Shown here: positions 48,995-57,197 of the stretch, one piece after another | How positions within the stretch are numbered: position 1 is the stretch's first letter | How the letters are laid out: the number at the start of each line of letters is the position of its first letter | Assembly (NCBI RefSeq): GCF_000330725.2 | Contig: NZ_AMZY02000014.1 | Location: forward strand, 1-64,000 | Reading direction: 5' to 3' | Origin: Mariniradius saccharolyticus AK6 | GTDB lineage: Bacteria; Bacteroidota; Bacteroidia; Cytophagales; Cyclobacteriaceae | DNA length: 64,000 nucleotides | Notes under the pieces: model-generated | The model's input: only the letters and a program-made list of their open reading frames with translations | Told to the model about the DNA's origin: nothing | Databases searched by the model: none | Translations under genes and position numbers: made by a program

Positions 48995-50343
48995 ACCTTG
49001 GTACCGAATAAGTTTTGGAACAATGATTTTAGTGCGGGTTGCAGGGATTTCCCGTATTGCTCGTTGTAGGCAGCAAGGACATCCTTATGCGGGGAATCAA
49101 AAAACTCCGGATCAAAATTCGCCTTTTGCAGGTGCAAAAGGACCTTTTCCATCATCCATCCTTCGGCGATGGCCTTGTCGAAATAAGCATGCCGAAGCCG
49201 CCAACCAAGGGCATTTACACCCTTGATTTTCTTGTCCGATTTCCCAAAGACGATCCGAAAACACCTTTTTCCCTTTGGGTCTTCCCAGTAGAACCAATCC
49301 CAATCTGCAGGCAAAGCCGTAGGCACGGTCCCGTAGGTCTGGTACTCAATATCAAAAAACTTGGCGGAATTGAACCAAATCCCTGGTTTGTAGGGGACAG
49401 CTTTGCTATGGGTCAGGTTGTGGGCCAAGGTCTCCCCGTGCATACGTCCCGTGTACCAAACCTGCTCGATGTTTCTGCGATCAGGCGCCGGGGCTTGCTT
49501 GAATTCGGCACAATCACCGATGGCATATACATCGGGGATGTTGGTTTGGAAAAATTCATTGACCAATATCCCGCGGTTGGTTCCCAGTTCGGAATTTCTT
49601 AGGAATTCAATATTTGGACTGACACCTACCGTCAAGCCTACGAATTGACAGTCGATCTTTTCTCCAGATTTTGTGCTGACAGCCTTTACCCGACCTGAAC
49701 TGTCGCCAATGATCTCTCCCAATTCCGTACCGAGACGCAAGTCGATATGGTGCTCGCGGATATGCCTTCCAATGAGTTGGGCTTCTTCCTTCGGCAGGAC
49801 GTTGTCCCAGAAGTTTTCTTCGCGCACGAGGAAGGTGACCTCGATTTTGCGGCTCGCCAGCATTTCGGCCATCTCGATGCCGATAAGTCCCCCGCCGACA
49901 ATGACCGCCTTTTTGATATCCTTGGTATTTTGCTCCATCCGCTCCAAATCCTGCAGGGAATAAAGTCCCTGTACCCCTTGCAAATCCTGTCCCGGCCAGC
50001 CAAACTTATTGGGTTTGGAACCCGTCGCGAGGATCAAGACGTCGTAAGCGTCGGTGCCGCCATCACGGTATTCCACTTTTTTCCCCTGAAAATCAACCGT
50101 ATCGACCCAAGCCCGCTTGAGATTGATGCGGTTTTTTTCCCAAAATCCATCTTCATATGGCTTGGTATGGGCATATTTCATATGTCCCATGTAGATGTAC
50201 ATCAGGGCAGTTCGGGAAAAAAAATGGTCGGACTCGCCCGATACCACCAAAATCTCCGCTCCCACGTCTTTTTTGCGGATGTGCCGGGCGGCGGTGATGC
50301 CGGCGATGCCGTTGCCGATTATGATGATTTTGCGGTTATTCAT
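48991..50343 (-). CDS. FAD/NAD(P)-dependent pyridine nucleotide-disulfide-type oxidoreductase
   Basis: The product is about 450 aa. It has an N-terminal FAD-binding GxGxxG loop (IIIIGNGIAGITAARHI), a central NAD(P)-binding loop (AVIVGGGLIGIEMAEML) and the second FAD motif VYAIGDCAEF. A C-terminal domain of about 140 residues has no recognised function. The architecture matches NADH-dependent reductases of the NirB/rubredoxin-reductase type. A TTG at 50364 is in frame, but the ATG at 50343 is chosen; it overlaps the DUF547 gene by eight bases. With the downstream polyferredoxin it forms a likely electron-transfer pair from NAD(P)H to membrane FeS centres. Confidence 0.88.
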   Translation of the reverse strand: MNNRKIIIIGNGIAGITAARHIRKKDVGAEILVVSGESDHFFSRTALMYIYMGHMKYAHTKPYEDGFWEKNRINLKRAWVDTVDFQGKKVEYRDGGTDAYDVLILATGSKPNKFGWPGQDLQGVQGLYSLQDLERMEQNTKDIKKAVIVGGGLIGIEMAEMLASRKIEVTFLVREENFWDNVLPKEEAQLIGRHIREHHIDLRLGTELGEIIGDSSGRVKAVSTKSGEKIDCQFVGLTVGVSPNIEFLRNSELGTNRGILVNEFFQTNIPDVYAIGDCAEFKQAPAPDRRNIEQVWYTGRMHGETLAHNLTHSKAVPYKPGIWFNSAKFFDIEYQTYGTVPTALPADWDWFYWEDPKGKRCFRIVFGKSDKKIKGVNALGWRLRHAYFDKAIAEGWMMEKVLLHLQKANFDPEFFDSPHKDVLAAYNEQYGKSLQPALKSLFQNLFGTKV

Positions 50344-51091
50344 TGAGCGCCCAATTGTACTCAAGATGGGAAATTTTAGCGTTCGGTTTGATTTTCACCT
50401 TTGAATATTGGTTGAGAAAATCGATCAGGGAGCCTTTTTTGGTGAAATCCTCCTGAAACCAGGAGAAAATCTGGGAGATTTCCGCCTTGTCTGCCGCGAT
50501 ACGGTTGCGCTGCGGATCGTTGATAAATTGGCGGGCAACGCGGTCGAGTTGGCTTTCCAGTTTCTCCGGCACAAAAGCCTCATTCAGCAAAATGGGGCAG
50601 GAAAAGGATGCGCAGTTGATCGCGAAATGTATCCTCGGTTCGTCAAATTCCTTCCTGAGAATCTTATGCTCAATCTCATCCAAGGAAGCAGGCTTTCCGC
50701 CGATTTTGAAGAACTCGATGTGCCAAACCGTATTGACGACGGGAATATTGACCTTGGGCTTGATGTCACGGATGCTTTTGACAGGGTAATGGTCGATAAT
50801 GAGCTTGACGGTAAAGGCATTGTAGGCATTGATCCAATAGGCTAATTGCTCCTGCTTGGACCATTTGCCGCGGTCTGGTGCGTTGTTGGAAAGCAGGTCC
50901 AGATAAGTCTGGAGTTTCTGCTTGTCTTGGATAAAACCCTTGTAGGATACCTTTCCTGCGGGCGTTACATGCTTTTGGAGCAACTCCTGCCAAATCGCAT
51001 GGCTTGGCGGTACCGAACCTTGCTGTCCCAAGTCAGACGTGCCGCAGGAGAGGTTGAAAAGGAATAGGGCAAAAGTGAGAATGACTTTCAT
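50336..51091 (-). CDS. DUF547 lipoprotein
   Basis: The product is about 251 aa with a lipoprotein signal (cysteine in LFNLSCGTS) and the DUF547 domain. The diagnostic segments are QLAYWINAYNAFTVKLI, ASLDEIEHKILR and HFAINCASFSCP, the last with two cysteines and a histidine. The biochemical role of DUF547 is unknown. It is the first gene of the operon and overlaps the next one. An upstream TTG at 51121 is in frame, but the ATG at 51091 directly begins the signal peptide and is preferred. The protein should be tethered in the periplasm, perhaps as partner of the membrane electron carrier, which is inference. Confidence 0.88.
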   Translation of the reverse strand: MKVILTFALFLFNLSCGTSDLGQQGSVPPSHAIWQELLQKHVTPAGKVSYKGFIQDKQKLQTYLDLLSNNAPDRGKWSKQEQLAYWINAYNAFTVKLIIDHYPVKSIRDIKPKVNIPVVNTVWHIEFFKIGGKPASLDEIEHKILRKEFDEPRIHFAINCASFSCPILLNEAFVPEKLESQLDRVARQFINDPQRNRIAADKAEISQIFSWFQEDFTKKGSLIDFLNQYSKVKIKPNAKISHLEYNWALNE

Positions 51092-51219
51092 CGGAGGCAA
51101 AGCTTGGGATTTGCATTTCAATATTGAAGATATAGGAAAAACTCCCAGGCTTTTGTCTTCAGGCGGACATTTTTGCGCCTATTTTCTGTAGGCGGAAACC
51201 TCACACCACAAGTAGCGAG

Positions 51220-52092
51220 TTACTTTTTTGGCGCACGATCAGGATAATCAGTGATGATGCCGTCGACGCCCATATCGAGGAGTTTTTCCATCTGTTCGGT
51301 TGTATTGACAGTCCAGGGGATCACCTTCATGCCTTTTTGATGCAAAAAATCCACCGTCTCTTTCGTCAACATACCAAAGGCAGGCGAATAAATCTGCGGC
51401 ATAAAGCCCAACTTATCGAGCTGCTGCTGTGGCGTACCTGCCGTTTCGATCAACATTGCCAGGGGAACATCCGGGTATTTCTCGTGGATGTATTGCAAAA
51501 CTCGAAAATCAAAGGACTGGATATTGACCCGCTCCCAACCGACGGATTGGGATATCTGCTGTACGACAAGGTCGGAAAATTCAGCTACAGTTGGATGGTA
51601 AATGCCATCTCCCTCGGGCGAACTTTTAATCTCGATATTGTAACGGGGTGCGGGAAGGTTCCTGTCTTTGGCATATTTTTCCGCCACGGCAATGACATCG
51701 GCCAACTTCGGCTTTGTCGCATGGAACTTGACCTGCTCCGGAAATCCACGGTGAGGTTTGGTTCCACAATCATATGCCAGGACTTCCGCATAATCCATTT
51801 GGAAGATATTGTGCGATCTGTCGGCGTTGGGGATTTCCTTACCCTCCGAATCGAGGCAAATGACCGGATTCATAAATGGCTCGTGGGAGAGAATCAGCAC
51901 CTTGTCCTTGGTCACTGCCAAATCCATTTCCAAGGTTGTGACACCCAAGTCCATGGCTTTGATCATGGCCGGAATCGTATTTTCAGGCATCAGGCCACGG
52001 CTGCCCCGGTGGCCCTGCAGGTCGTAGGAAAATTGTGCGAAAACAGCCAATGGAAAAAGAAGTAAAAACAGTAATGATAAGTGAAACTTCAT
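51220..52092 (-). CDS. Secreted glycerophosphodiester phosphodiesterase family protein
   Basis: The 290-aa product has a signal peptide (MKFHLSLLFLLLFPLAVFAQ) and the GDPD barrel. It shows the conserved GHRGSRGLMPENT, MDLAVTKDKVLILSHEP and a C-terminal IPWTVNTTEQM... DGIITDYPDRA. Family members hydrolyse glycerophosphodiesters to glycerol-3-phosphate and an alcohol, using Ca2+ or Mg2+. The ATG at 52092 is chosen because a GGAGG lies eight bases upstream. A 128-base gap separates it from the DUF547 operon. Confidence 0.9.
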   Translation of the reverse strand: MKFHLSLLFLLLFPLAVFAQFSYDLQGHRGSRGLMPENTIPAMIKAMDLGVTTLEMDLAVTKDKVLILSHEPFMNPVICLDSEGKEIPNADRSHNIFQMDYAEVLAYDCGTKPHRGFPEQVKFHATKPKLADVIAVAEKYAKDRNLPAPRYNIEIKSSPEGDGIYHPTVAEFSDLVVQQISQSVGWERVNIQSFDFRVLQYIHEKYPDVPLAMLIETAGTPQQQLDKLGFMPQIYSPAFGMLTKETVDFLHQKGMKVIPWTVNTTEQMEKLLDMGVDGIITDYPDRAPKK

Positions 52093-52100
52093 CGTTTTTT

Positions 52101-52105
52101 CCTCC
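52101..52105 (-). promoter_or_regulatory. Strong Shine-Dalgarno sequence deciding the GDPD start
   Basis: GGAGG on the minus strand lies eight bases before the ATG at 52092. Such a strong site is unusual in this window and argues against the earlier in-frame TTG at 52107. Confidence 0.6.
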
Positions 52106-52204
52106 AATTTAATCCAAAAACCAGAAGACTGGGGTTTCTGCAGGTTATTGTTTTGTGAAAAATCGAGTGATGCTGCGTTCGAAGACGCAGCATAGCGACT
52201 GGAA

Positions 52205-53518
52205 TCACTTCACCACATCCGCATACAAATCAAACTCCGTGGCTTCAAAAACCTGGGCTTGGACAAAATCGCCGACACGGCAATAATGCTTGGACGCGTC
52301 AATGAGTACCTCATTGTCCACCTCCACGGAATCGTATTCTGTCCTACCGACAAAGTAGCCTCCCTCCTTCTTATCGATCAGCACTTTGAATGTTTTGCCG
52401 ATTTTCTCCTGGTTGAGGTCGTAGGAGATTTGCTCCTGGATCTCCATGAGTTGGTTGGCACGCTGCTGCTTCACTTCATCTGGCGTACTGTCTTCCATGG
52501 AAAAGGCATGGGTATTCTCCTCATGTGAATAAGTAAACACGCCCAAACGCTCAAACTTCATGCGCTCGACAAAGTCCACCATCTCCTCAAATTCCTTCTC
52601 ACCCTCGCCCGGATGCCCGGCAATCAGGGTGGTACGAATCGCGATCTCAGGAATCATTTCCCTGATGGAATGGATCAACTCTTCCTGTTTTTCCCTCGTA
52701 GTACCGCGTCTCATGGCCTTAAGCACGTCCGTGGAACCGTGTTGAAGGGGAATGTCCAGGTAGTTGCAGATGTTCGGGCGCTCTTTCATTACTTGGATGA
52801 CGTCCATCGGGAAGCCTGTCGGGAAGGCATAGTGCAAGCGAATCCAATCGATCCCCTCCACATCCGATAACCGTGCGAGGAGCTCGGCAAGGTTTCTTTT
52901 TTTGTACAGGTCCAAGCCGTAGTAAGTGGAATCTTGGGCAATCAGCAGCAATTCCTTGGTGCCATTGGCGGCTTTGTGTTGGGCTTCACGGACAAGTTCC
53001 TCGATGGGGCGTGACACGTGGCCTCCCCGCATCAGCGGAATCGCGCAGAAAGAACAAGGCCGATCACAGCCTTCGGAAATTTTCATGTAAGCATAGTGCG
53101 CCGAATGGGTCAACAAGCGCTCCCCTACCAACTCGTGTTTGTAGTCTGCCTTGAACTTCTTGAGCAAAGCCGGCAAATCACGGGTGCCGAAGTAGGCATC
53201 GACTTGGGGGATTTCTTTCTCCAAATCGTCCTTGTAGCGCTGCGAAAGACATCCCGTAACGTACACCTTGTCCACCAATCCCCGCTCTTTGGCGTCAACG
53301 TACTGCAGGATCGTATCAATTGACTCCTGCTTGGCATTGTCGATAAATCCGCAGGTATTGATGATGACGATGTTATTGTCCTTGGACTTGGATTCGTGGA
53401 AGGCATCGATGCCGTTGCCTTTCAATTGGGTCAACAGCACCTCGGAGTCGACCAAGTTCTTGGAGCAACCCATCGTGATGATATTGACTTTGTCTTTCTT
53501 TAATGTTCTCGCTTTCAC
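52205..53518 (-). CDS. rimO: Ribosomal protein S12 methylthiotransferase RimO
   Basis: The 437-aa protein has the three methylthiotransferase regions. The N-terminal UPF0004 domain has MGCSKNLVDSEVL and conserved cysteines. The radical-SAM domain has CDRPCSFCAIPLMRGGHVSRP (CxxxCxxC). The C-terminal TRAM domain includes VDNEVLIDASKHYCRVGDFV. The MGCSKNLVDSE form separates RimO from MiaB. It adds a methylthio group to an aspartate of ribosomal protein S12. The start is a GTG at 53518; the next ATG would remove the first beta strand. A TACCTTTG promoter element lies just upstream. Confidence 0.95.
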   Translation of the reverse strand: MKARTLKKDKVNIITMGCSKNLVDSEVLLTQLKGNGIDAFHESKSKDNNIVIINTCGFIDNAKQESIDTILQYVDAKERGLVDKVYVTGCLSQRYKDDLEKEIPQVDAYFGTRDLPALLKKFKADYKHELVGERLLTHSAHYAYMKISEGCDRPCSFCAIPLMRGGHVSRPIEELVREAQHKAANGTKELLLIAQDSTYYGLDLYKKRNLAELLARLSDVEGIDWIRLHYAFPTGFPMDVIQVMKERPNICNYLDIPLQHGSTDVLKAMRRGTTREKQEELIHSIREMIPEIAIRTTLIAGHPGEGEKEFEEMVDFVERMKFERLGVFTYSHEENTHAFSMEDSTPDEVKQQRANQLMEIQEQISYDLNQEKIGKTFKVLIDKKEGGYFVGRTEYDSVEVDNEVLIDASKHYCRVGDFVQAQVFEATEFDLYADVVK

Positions 53519-53538
53519 GCTATTCGGGAATTAGGCTG

Positions 53539-53546
53539 CAAAGGTA
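53539..53546 (-). promoter_or_regulatory. Candidate -7 element for rimO
   Basis: On the minus strand TACCTTTG matches TAnnTTTG, 20 bases before the GTG start. A well-spaced -33 partner is not obvious because the upstream sequence is a repetitive octad tract. Confidence 0.42.
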
Positions 53547-53552
53547 AGGGAA

Positions 53553-53636
53553 AAGGTTGGAAAGGTTGTAAGGGTTTCAAAGTTGGAAGGTTTTTAGGAC
53601 TTGAAGATTGAAAAATTGAAAGATTGCGAGATTGGG
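53553..53636. repeat. Degenerate 8-bp periodic tract upstream of rimO
   Basis: The plus strand reads as octads such as AAGGTTGG, AAAGGTTG, TAAGGGTT, TTGAAGAT, TGAAAAAT, TGAAAGAT, TGCGAGAT. It is strongly purine-rich on one strand and codes for nothing recognisable. Confidence 0.55.
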
Positions 53637-53719
53637 TGTTCGTTATTGTTTGTTGGGAAATGGTAATTTGAATGCGCCTAGCCATTGGTGTCCAAAGAAC
53701 CCGGTGACCGTTCTCAAGG

Positions 53720-53747
53720 TCTAAAATCTCAAGTCTCGTATCTCAAT
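53720..53747. repeat. Short 7-bp periodic tract
   Basis: TCTAAAA, TCTCAAG, TCTCGTA and TCTCAAT follow each other in register, the same TCT-N4 pattern seen in the heptads at 45144-45213. Confidence 0.5.
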
Positions 53748-53831
53748 TTAACCATTTACCCCGCAGCTAGAAAAGAATTCCTTTTTGGATTTGGAAAAAT
53801 GAGACCTGGTGATTTACTTTGTATTTCAAAG

Positions 53832-53839
53832 TACTTTTG
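53832..53839 (+). promoter_or_regulatory. Candidate -7 element for the small membrane protein gene
   Basis: TACTTTTG is an exact TAnnTTTG match and predicts a start about 15-20 nt before the ATG at 53863. The identical octamer precedes the candidate small RNA at 54291. Confidence 0.42.
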
Positions 53840-53862
53840 GTTAGCATTTAACCTACCACACC

Positions 53863-54147
53863 ATGAAAAACCAAAGATTAAACATCATCATTTCGATCGT
53901 AGTCTTCCTGTTGCTGATACCGTTTTTGGCCATGCAGTTTACGGATGAGGTAAACTGGTCCCTGTTCGATTTTGCTGTGATGGGCATACTGCTTCTATCG
54001 ACCGGAACCTTATTGGATTTGGTGCTGCGAAAAGTAAAAACCTTTCAAAAAAGATTGCTGCTGGGATTCGTGGTGCTGTTAGCCTTTTTCCTCATTTGGG
54101 CGGAGTTGGCTGTAGGCATCTTTGGATCACCATTCGCAGGGTCCTGA
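53863..54147 (+). CDS. Small three-helix membrane protein
   Basis: The 94-aa product has three clear hydrophobic segments (about 7-25, 36-55 and 64-86). The first and second are separated by FTDEVNWSLFDF, and a basic loop (VLRKVKTFQKR) precedes the third. I recognise no named family; similar short proteins are common in Bacteroidota and unassigned. It is a single gene with a promoter-like element just upstream, and it converges with the AraC-type regulator downstream. Real gene likely, function unknown. Confidence 0.7.
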   Translation: MKNQRLNIIISIVVFLLLIPFLAMQFTDEVNWSLFDFAVMGILLLSTGTLLDLVLRKVKTFQKRLLLGFVVLLAFFLIWAELAVGIFGSPFAGS

Positions 54148-54190
54148 TAGGATGCAAAAAATGCGCTCATCAAGTGTTTGTTTGCAACAA

Positions 54191-54210
54191 ATTCCGGAAC
54201 GTTACGGAAT
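54191..54210. promoter_or_regulatory. Near-perfect 20-bp palindrome
   Basis: ATTCCG and CGGAAT flank GAACGTTA, itself centred on AACGTT. Only one symmetric position pair differs over 20 bases. It could be a binding site or part of a 3'-end structure; its position between convergent genes gives no clear target. Confidence 0.35.
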
Positions 54211-54290
54211 CATTAAGCGAGGCGGAAAATGTTCGCTTTAACTTAAAATATCCTTAACGATTAATTTCCAAGTCCGGGATTCAATCTTTC

Positions 54291-54380
54291 TACTTTTGAT
54301 CCCGTACAGCAAACGAACATTTTTTAATATCCTTGCAATGAATTTTTAGGCGACGATGTGAATCGTCGCCTTTGCTGTTT
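54291..54380 (+). ncRNA. Candidate small RNA with its own promoter and terminator
   Basis: TACTTTTG (54291-54298) would start transcription near 54305. The transcript would end at the strong hairpin at 54349-54370 after about 65-70 nt. It contains no frame longer than a three-codon ATG AAT TTT TAG directly before the hairpin. It lies between convergent genes, so it is neither a leader nor a trailer of an obvious coding sequence. I cannot match it to a known RNA family from the sequence. Confidence 0.45.
54349..54380 (+). terminator. Intrinsic terminator
   Basis: GGCGACGAT (54349-54357) and ATCGTCGCC (54362-54370) form a perfect nine-base-pair stem with loop GTGA, followed by TTTGCTGTTT. This is the best Rho-independent terminator in the window on the plus strand. 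Confidence 0.75.
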
Positions 54381-54408
54381 CTGGGAAAGAGTGTATTGAG
54401 GTAATATG

Positions 54409-54948
54409 CTACTGTTTTCTACGCTTTTTATGTTCCGAGGGCGTCATGCCGGTCAACCTCTTAAACTGCGAAGAAAGGTGCTGCACAGAGCTGTAATCCA
54501 GTTTCCAAGCAATTTCGCTAAGCGTGAGCTCTTCGTAGGAAAGCCATTCCTTTACCTTCATGATCTTTTGCTCGATAAAATACCGCTCAAGCGTAATTCC
54601 CTCCATGCTGCTGAACAATTGGCTCAATGCGCTGTAATCCTCTCCCATCTCAGTCTTGATAAATTCCGAGAGCAAAAAACCCGACGGGATCTCTTCCCTT
54701 CCGAGCAGTGCTGAAAGCAGGTTCTTGATTCTTTCGATCCGTTGGCTATCCCGGTCTTTGAGTACTTCGAATCCAAGGGCAAGCAGGCGCGATTCGAATG
54801 CCCTCATTGAAGGTTCAGTGATCAACTCAGCCAGTACCACTTTTCCCAGTTCGACCTTTTCAAACGGAATCGAAAGCTGGGAAAGTGCTGCCTCCACCGC
54901 CATGATACAGCGTGGGCAGACCATATGCTTGATGCGGATTTCCTGCAT
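54409..54948 (-). CDS. HMA-like domain fused to an AraC-type DNA-binding domain
   Basis: The 179-aa protein has a short N-terminal heavy-metal-associated-like fold (about 1-65) with metal-type CxxC in HMVCPRCIMAVEAAL. An AraC/XylS double helix-turn-helix fills the rest (about 85-178; LTLSEIAWKLDYSSVQHLSSQFKRLTGMTPSEHKK). It lacks the large sugar-binding domain of classical AraC. Such regulators are found in Bacteroidota, often near metal transport genes; the CxxC may bind copper or another soft metal. No metal transporter is next to it here. Its own promoter faces the E1 dehydrogenase gene, 106 bases away. Confidence 0.85.
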   Translation of the reverse strand: MQEIRIKHMVCPRCIMAVEAALSQLSIPFEKVELGKVVLAELITEPSMRAFESRLLALGFEVLKDRDSQRIERIKNLLSALLGREEIPSGFLLSEFIKTEMGEDYSALSQLFSSMEGITLERYFIEQKIMKVKEWLSYEELTLSEIAWKLDYSSVQHLSSQFKRLTGMTPSEHKKRRKQ

Positions 54949-55054
54949 TGTTTGGGTCTTATAATTTCTAAACCAATGTGCGGTGTTCGAAAGTTCTCGC
55001 CAATGATTGGCTTGAATCGAATTTCACATAATTTGGTGGAAAAATATAGGCCCA

Positions 55055-57061
55055 ATGCACCCCATCATCACCAAGGATACCCCGATTACTTTTGACAGAA
55101 AACATTATGACGACCAAACACTCCTCGCGCTCTACGAATCGCTGCTGATGCCAAGGAGGATAGAGGAGAAAATGTTGATTCTGCTACGGCAAGGTAAGAT
55201 TTCAAAGTGGTTTAGCGGTTGGGGACAGGAAGCGATCTCGATCGGTGCGGTCAACGCACTGCAGGCGGACGAGTACATACTTCCGATGCACCGCAATTTG
55301 GGCATTTTCACGGGGCGCATGCTTCCCTTGGATAAACTCTTCGCCCAATTCCAAGGGAAAAAATCGGGCTTCACCAAAGGCCGTGACCGCTCTTTCCATT
55401 TCGGAACAAACCAACATCATATCGTCGGCATGATTTCCCATTTAGGTCCACAGATGGCCATTGCGGATGGGATTGGATTGGCCTACAAACTAACAGGAGA
55501 AAAGAAAGCCACGCTTGTGTTCACCGGTGATGGAGCGAGTTCCGAGGGGGATTTTCATGAAGGACTCAATGTCGCTGCGGTCTGGAAACTGCCTGTGATA
55601 TTCGTGGTGGAACACAATGGCTATGGGCTCTCTACGCCCAGCGAGGAGCAATTTGCCTTTGAATATTTCACTGCCAAAGGTCCGGGCTACGGCATGGATA
55701 CCGTTCGGGTGGATGGCAACAATGTCCTCGCCATGTACGATGCCATCAAAACCGTTGCTGAAGATATCAGGCAAAACCCAAGACCAGTCCTCGTCGAAGC
55801 CATCACATTCAGGATGCGTGGACATGAGGAAGCATCCGGCACCAAGTACGTCCCGAAATCCCTCATGGAAACCTGGGCACTCAAAGATCCCGTCGAAAAC
55901 TACGAAAGGTACTTGGAGGAAATAGGCGTTCTCCAAGCCGAAACCAAGGAAAAAATCAACAAACGCATCAAGGATGCCATCAACAAGGGCATAGAAATCG
56001 CCTTTGGGGAAGCGGATATCGTGCCCGATACCGAGGAGGAATTGCGGGATATGTATGCGCCGTATGCGCAAGTACCCATCCTACCTGCCGGCTCCAACAA
56101 ATCCGAAAAGCGCTTCATCGACGCCATTTCGGAGGGGCTTCGCCAATCCATGGAACGCTTCCCCAACCTCATCCTGATGGGGCAAGACATTGCAGAGTAC
56201 GGCGGGGCGTTTAAGATTACGGACGGATTTGTTCAAAAATTTGGCAGGGAAAGGGTACGAAATACTCCGCTTTGCGAAAGTGCCATCATCGGTGCTGCTT
56301 TGGGCCTCTCCGTCAAGGGCTACAAGTCGATGGTCGAAATGCAGTTTGCCGATTTTGTCTCCGTCGGCTTCAACCAAATCGTCAATAACCTCGCAAAAAT
56401 ACACTACCGATGGGGACAAAACGCGGATGTCGTCGTCCGGATGCCCACGGGTGCGGGCGTAGCTGCGGGACCATTCCATTCCCAATCCAACGAGGCTTGG
56501 TTTTTCCACACACCGGGCCTAAAAATAGTCTATCCTTCCAATCCCTACGATGCCAAAGGCCTGCTGAACGCAGCCATTGAGGACCCCAATCCCTACCTGT
56601 ACTTTGAGCACAAGGCGCTTTACCGCTCGATTTCCGAATCCATTCCTGACGATTACTATACGGTCGAAGTAGGTAAAGCCAAACTTGTCGCTGAAGGGAA
56701 TTCTGTCAGCATCATCACGTATGGCATGGGCGTGCATTGGGCGAAGGCAGCGGTGGCAGAATTGGATGCGGATGCGGATATCTTGGATCTGCGCACGCTT
56801 TTGCCATGGGACAAAGAATCGGTCGAAAAGACGGTACGGAAGACGGGAAAAGTCATTTTTCTCCAAGAGGATTGCCTCACCGGGGGAATTGGTGGGGAAA
56901 TCATCGCTTGGATCTCCGAAAACTGCTTCGAATACCTCGACGCGCCGCTGATGCGGGAAGGTAGTCTGGATACGCCTGTTCCCTTTGCGCCGAGCTTGGA
57001 AAAGAACTTCCTGCCCGTCAACAGATTCAAAGAGAAGCTGAGGAGGTTGATGGAGTACTAG
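55055..57061 (+). CDS. Thiamine-dependent 2-oxoacid dehydrogenase E1, alpha and beta fused
   Basis: The 668-aa protein has an E1 alpha half (about 20-330) with the thiamine diphosphate motif GDGASSEGDFHEGLNVAAVW ending in VVEHNGYGLSTP. The E1 beta half (about 345-668) has LILMGQDIAEYGG and the transketolase C-terminal domain near GNSVSIITYG. In separate form these are subunits of branched-chain 2-oxoacid or pyruvate dehydrogenase; fused E1 proteins are common in Bacteroidota. It decarboxylates the oxoacid and passes the acyl group to an E2 lipoyl domain, which is not in the window. Branched-chain specificity is likely but not proven. Confidence 0.9.
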   Translation: MHPIITKDTPITFDRKHYDDQTLLALYESLLMPRRIEEKMLILLRQGKISKWFSGWGQEAISIGAVNALQADEYILPMHRNLGIFTGRMLPLDKLFAQFQGKKSGFTKGRDRSFHFGTNQHHIVGMISHLGPQMAIADGIGLAYKLTGEKKATLVFTGDGASSEGDFHEGLNVAAVWKLPVIFVVEHNGYGLSTPSEEQFAFEYFTAKGPGYGMDTVRVDGNNVLAMYDAIKTVAEDIRQNPRPVLVEAITFRMRGHEEASGTKYVPKSLMETWALKDPVENYERYLEEIGVLQAETKEKINKRIKDAINKGIEIAFGEADIVPDTEEELRDMYAPYAQVPILPAGSNKSEKRFIDAISEGLRQSMERFPNLILMGQDIAEYGGAFKITDGFVQKFGRERVRNTPLCESAIIGAALGLSVKGYKSMVEMQFADFVSVGFNQIVNNLAKIHYRWGQNADVVVRMPTGAGVAAGPFHSQSNEAWFFHTPGLKIVYPSNPYDAKGLLNAAIEDPNPYLYFEHKALYRSISESIPDDYYTVEVGKAKLVAEGNSVSIITYGMGVHWAKAAVAELDADADILDLRTLLPWDKESVEKTVRKTGKVIFLQEDCLTGGIGGEIIAWISENCFEYLDAPLMREGSLDTPVPFAPSLEKNFLPVNRFKEKLRRLMEY

Positions 57062-57066
57062 AGAGA

Positions 57067-57135
57067 GGTTATAAGGTTATAAGGTTATTGGGTTATTGAG
57101 TAATTGGGATATAGAGTTGGGTTGTTGGGATATAG
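57067..57135. repeat. 8-bp periodic tract after the E1 stop codon
   Basis: Octads GGTTATAA, GGTTATAA, GGTTATTG, GGTTATTG, AGTAATTG, GGATATAG, AGTTGGGT and TGTTGGGA follow each other in register, starting six bases after the stop. This is the cleanest of the period-8 tracts. Confidence 0.75.
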
Positions 57136-57197
57136 CCACGGATAAAGGATTGGGGGATTTGTTGTTGGTTTAGAGGATTCTTTTGTAAATTTCAACT

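Noticed and set aside
53685-53948. 87-codon plus-strand frame overlapping the small membrane protein gene
   Set aside because: It runs through the heptad tract and overlaps a more convincing membrane protein gene with its own promoter-like element.
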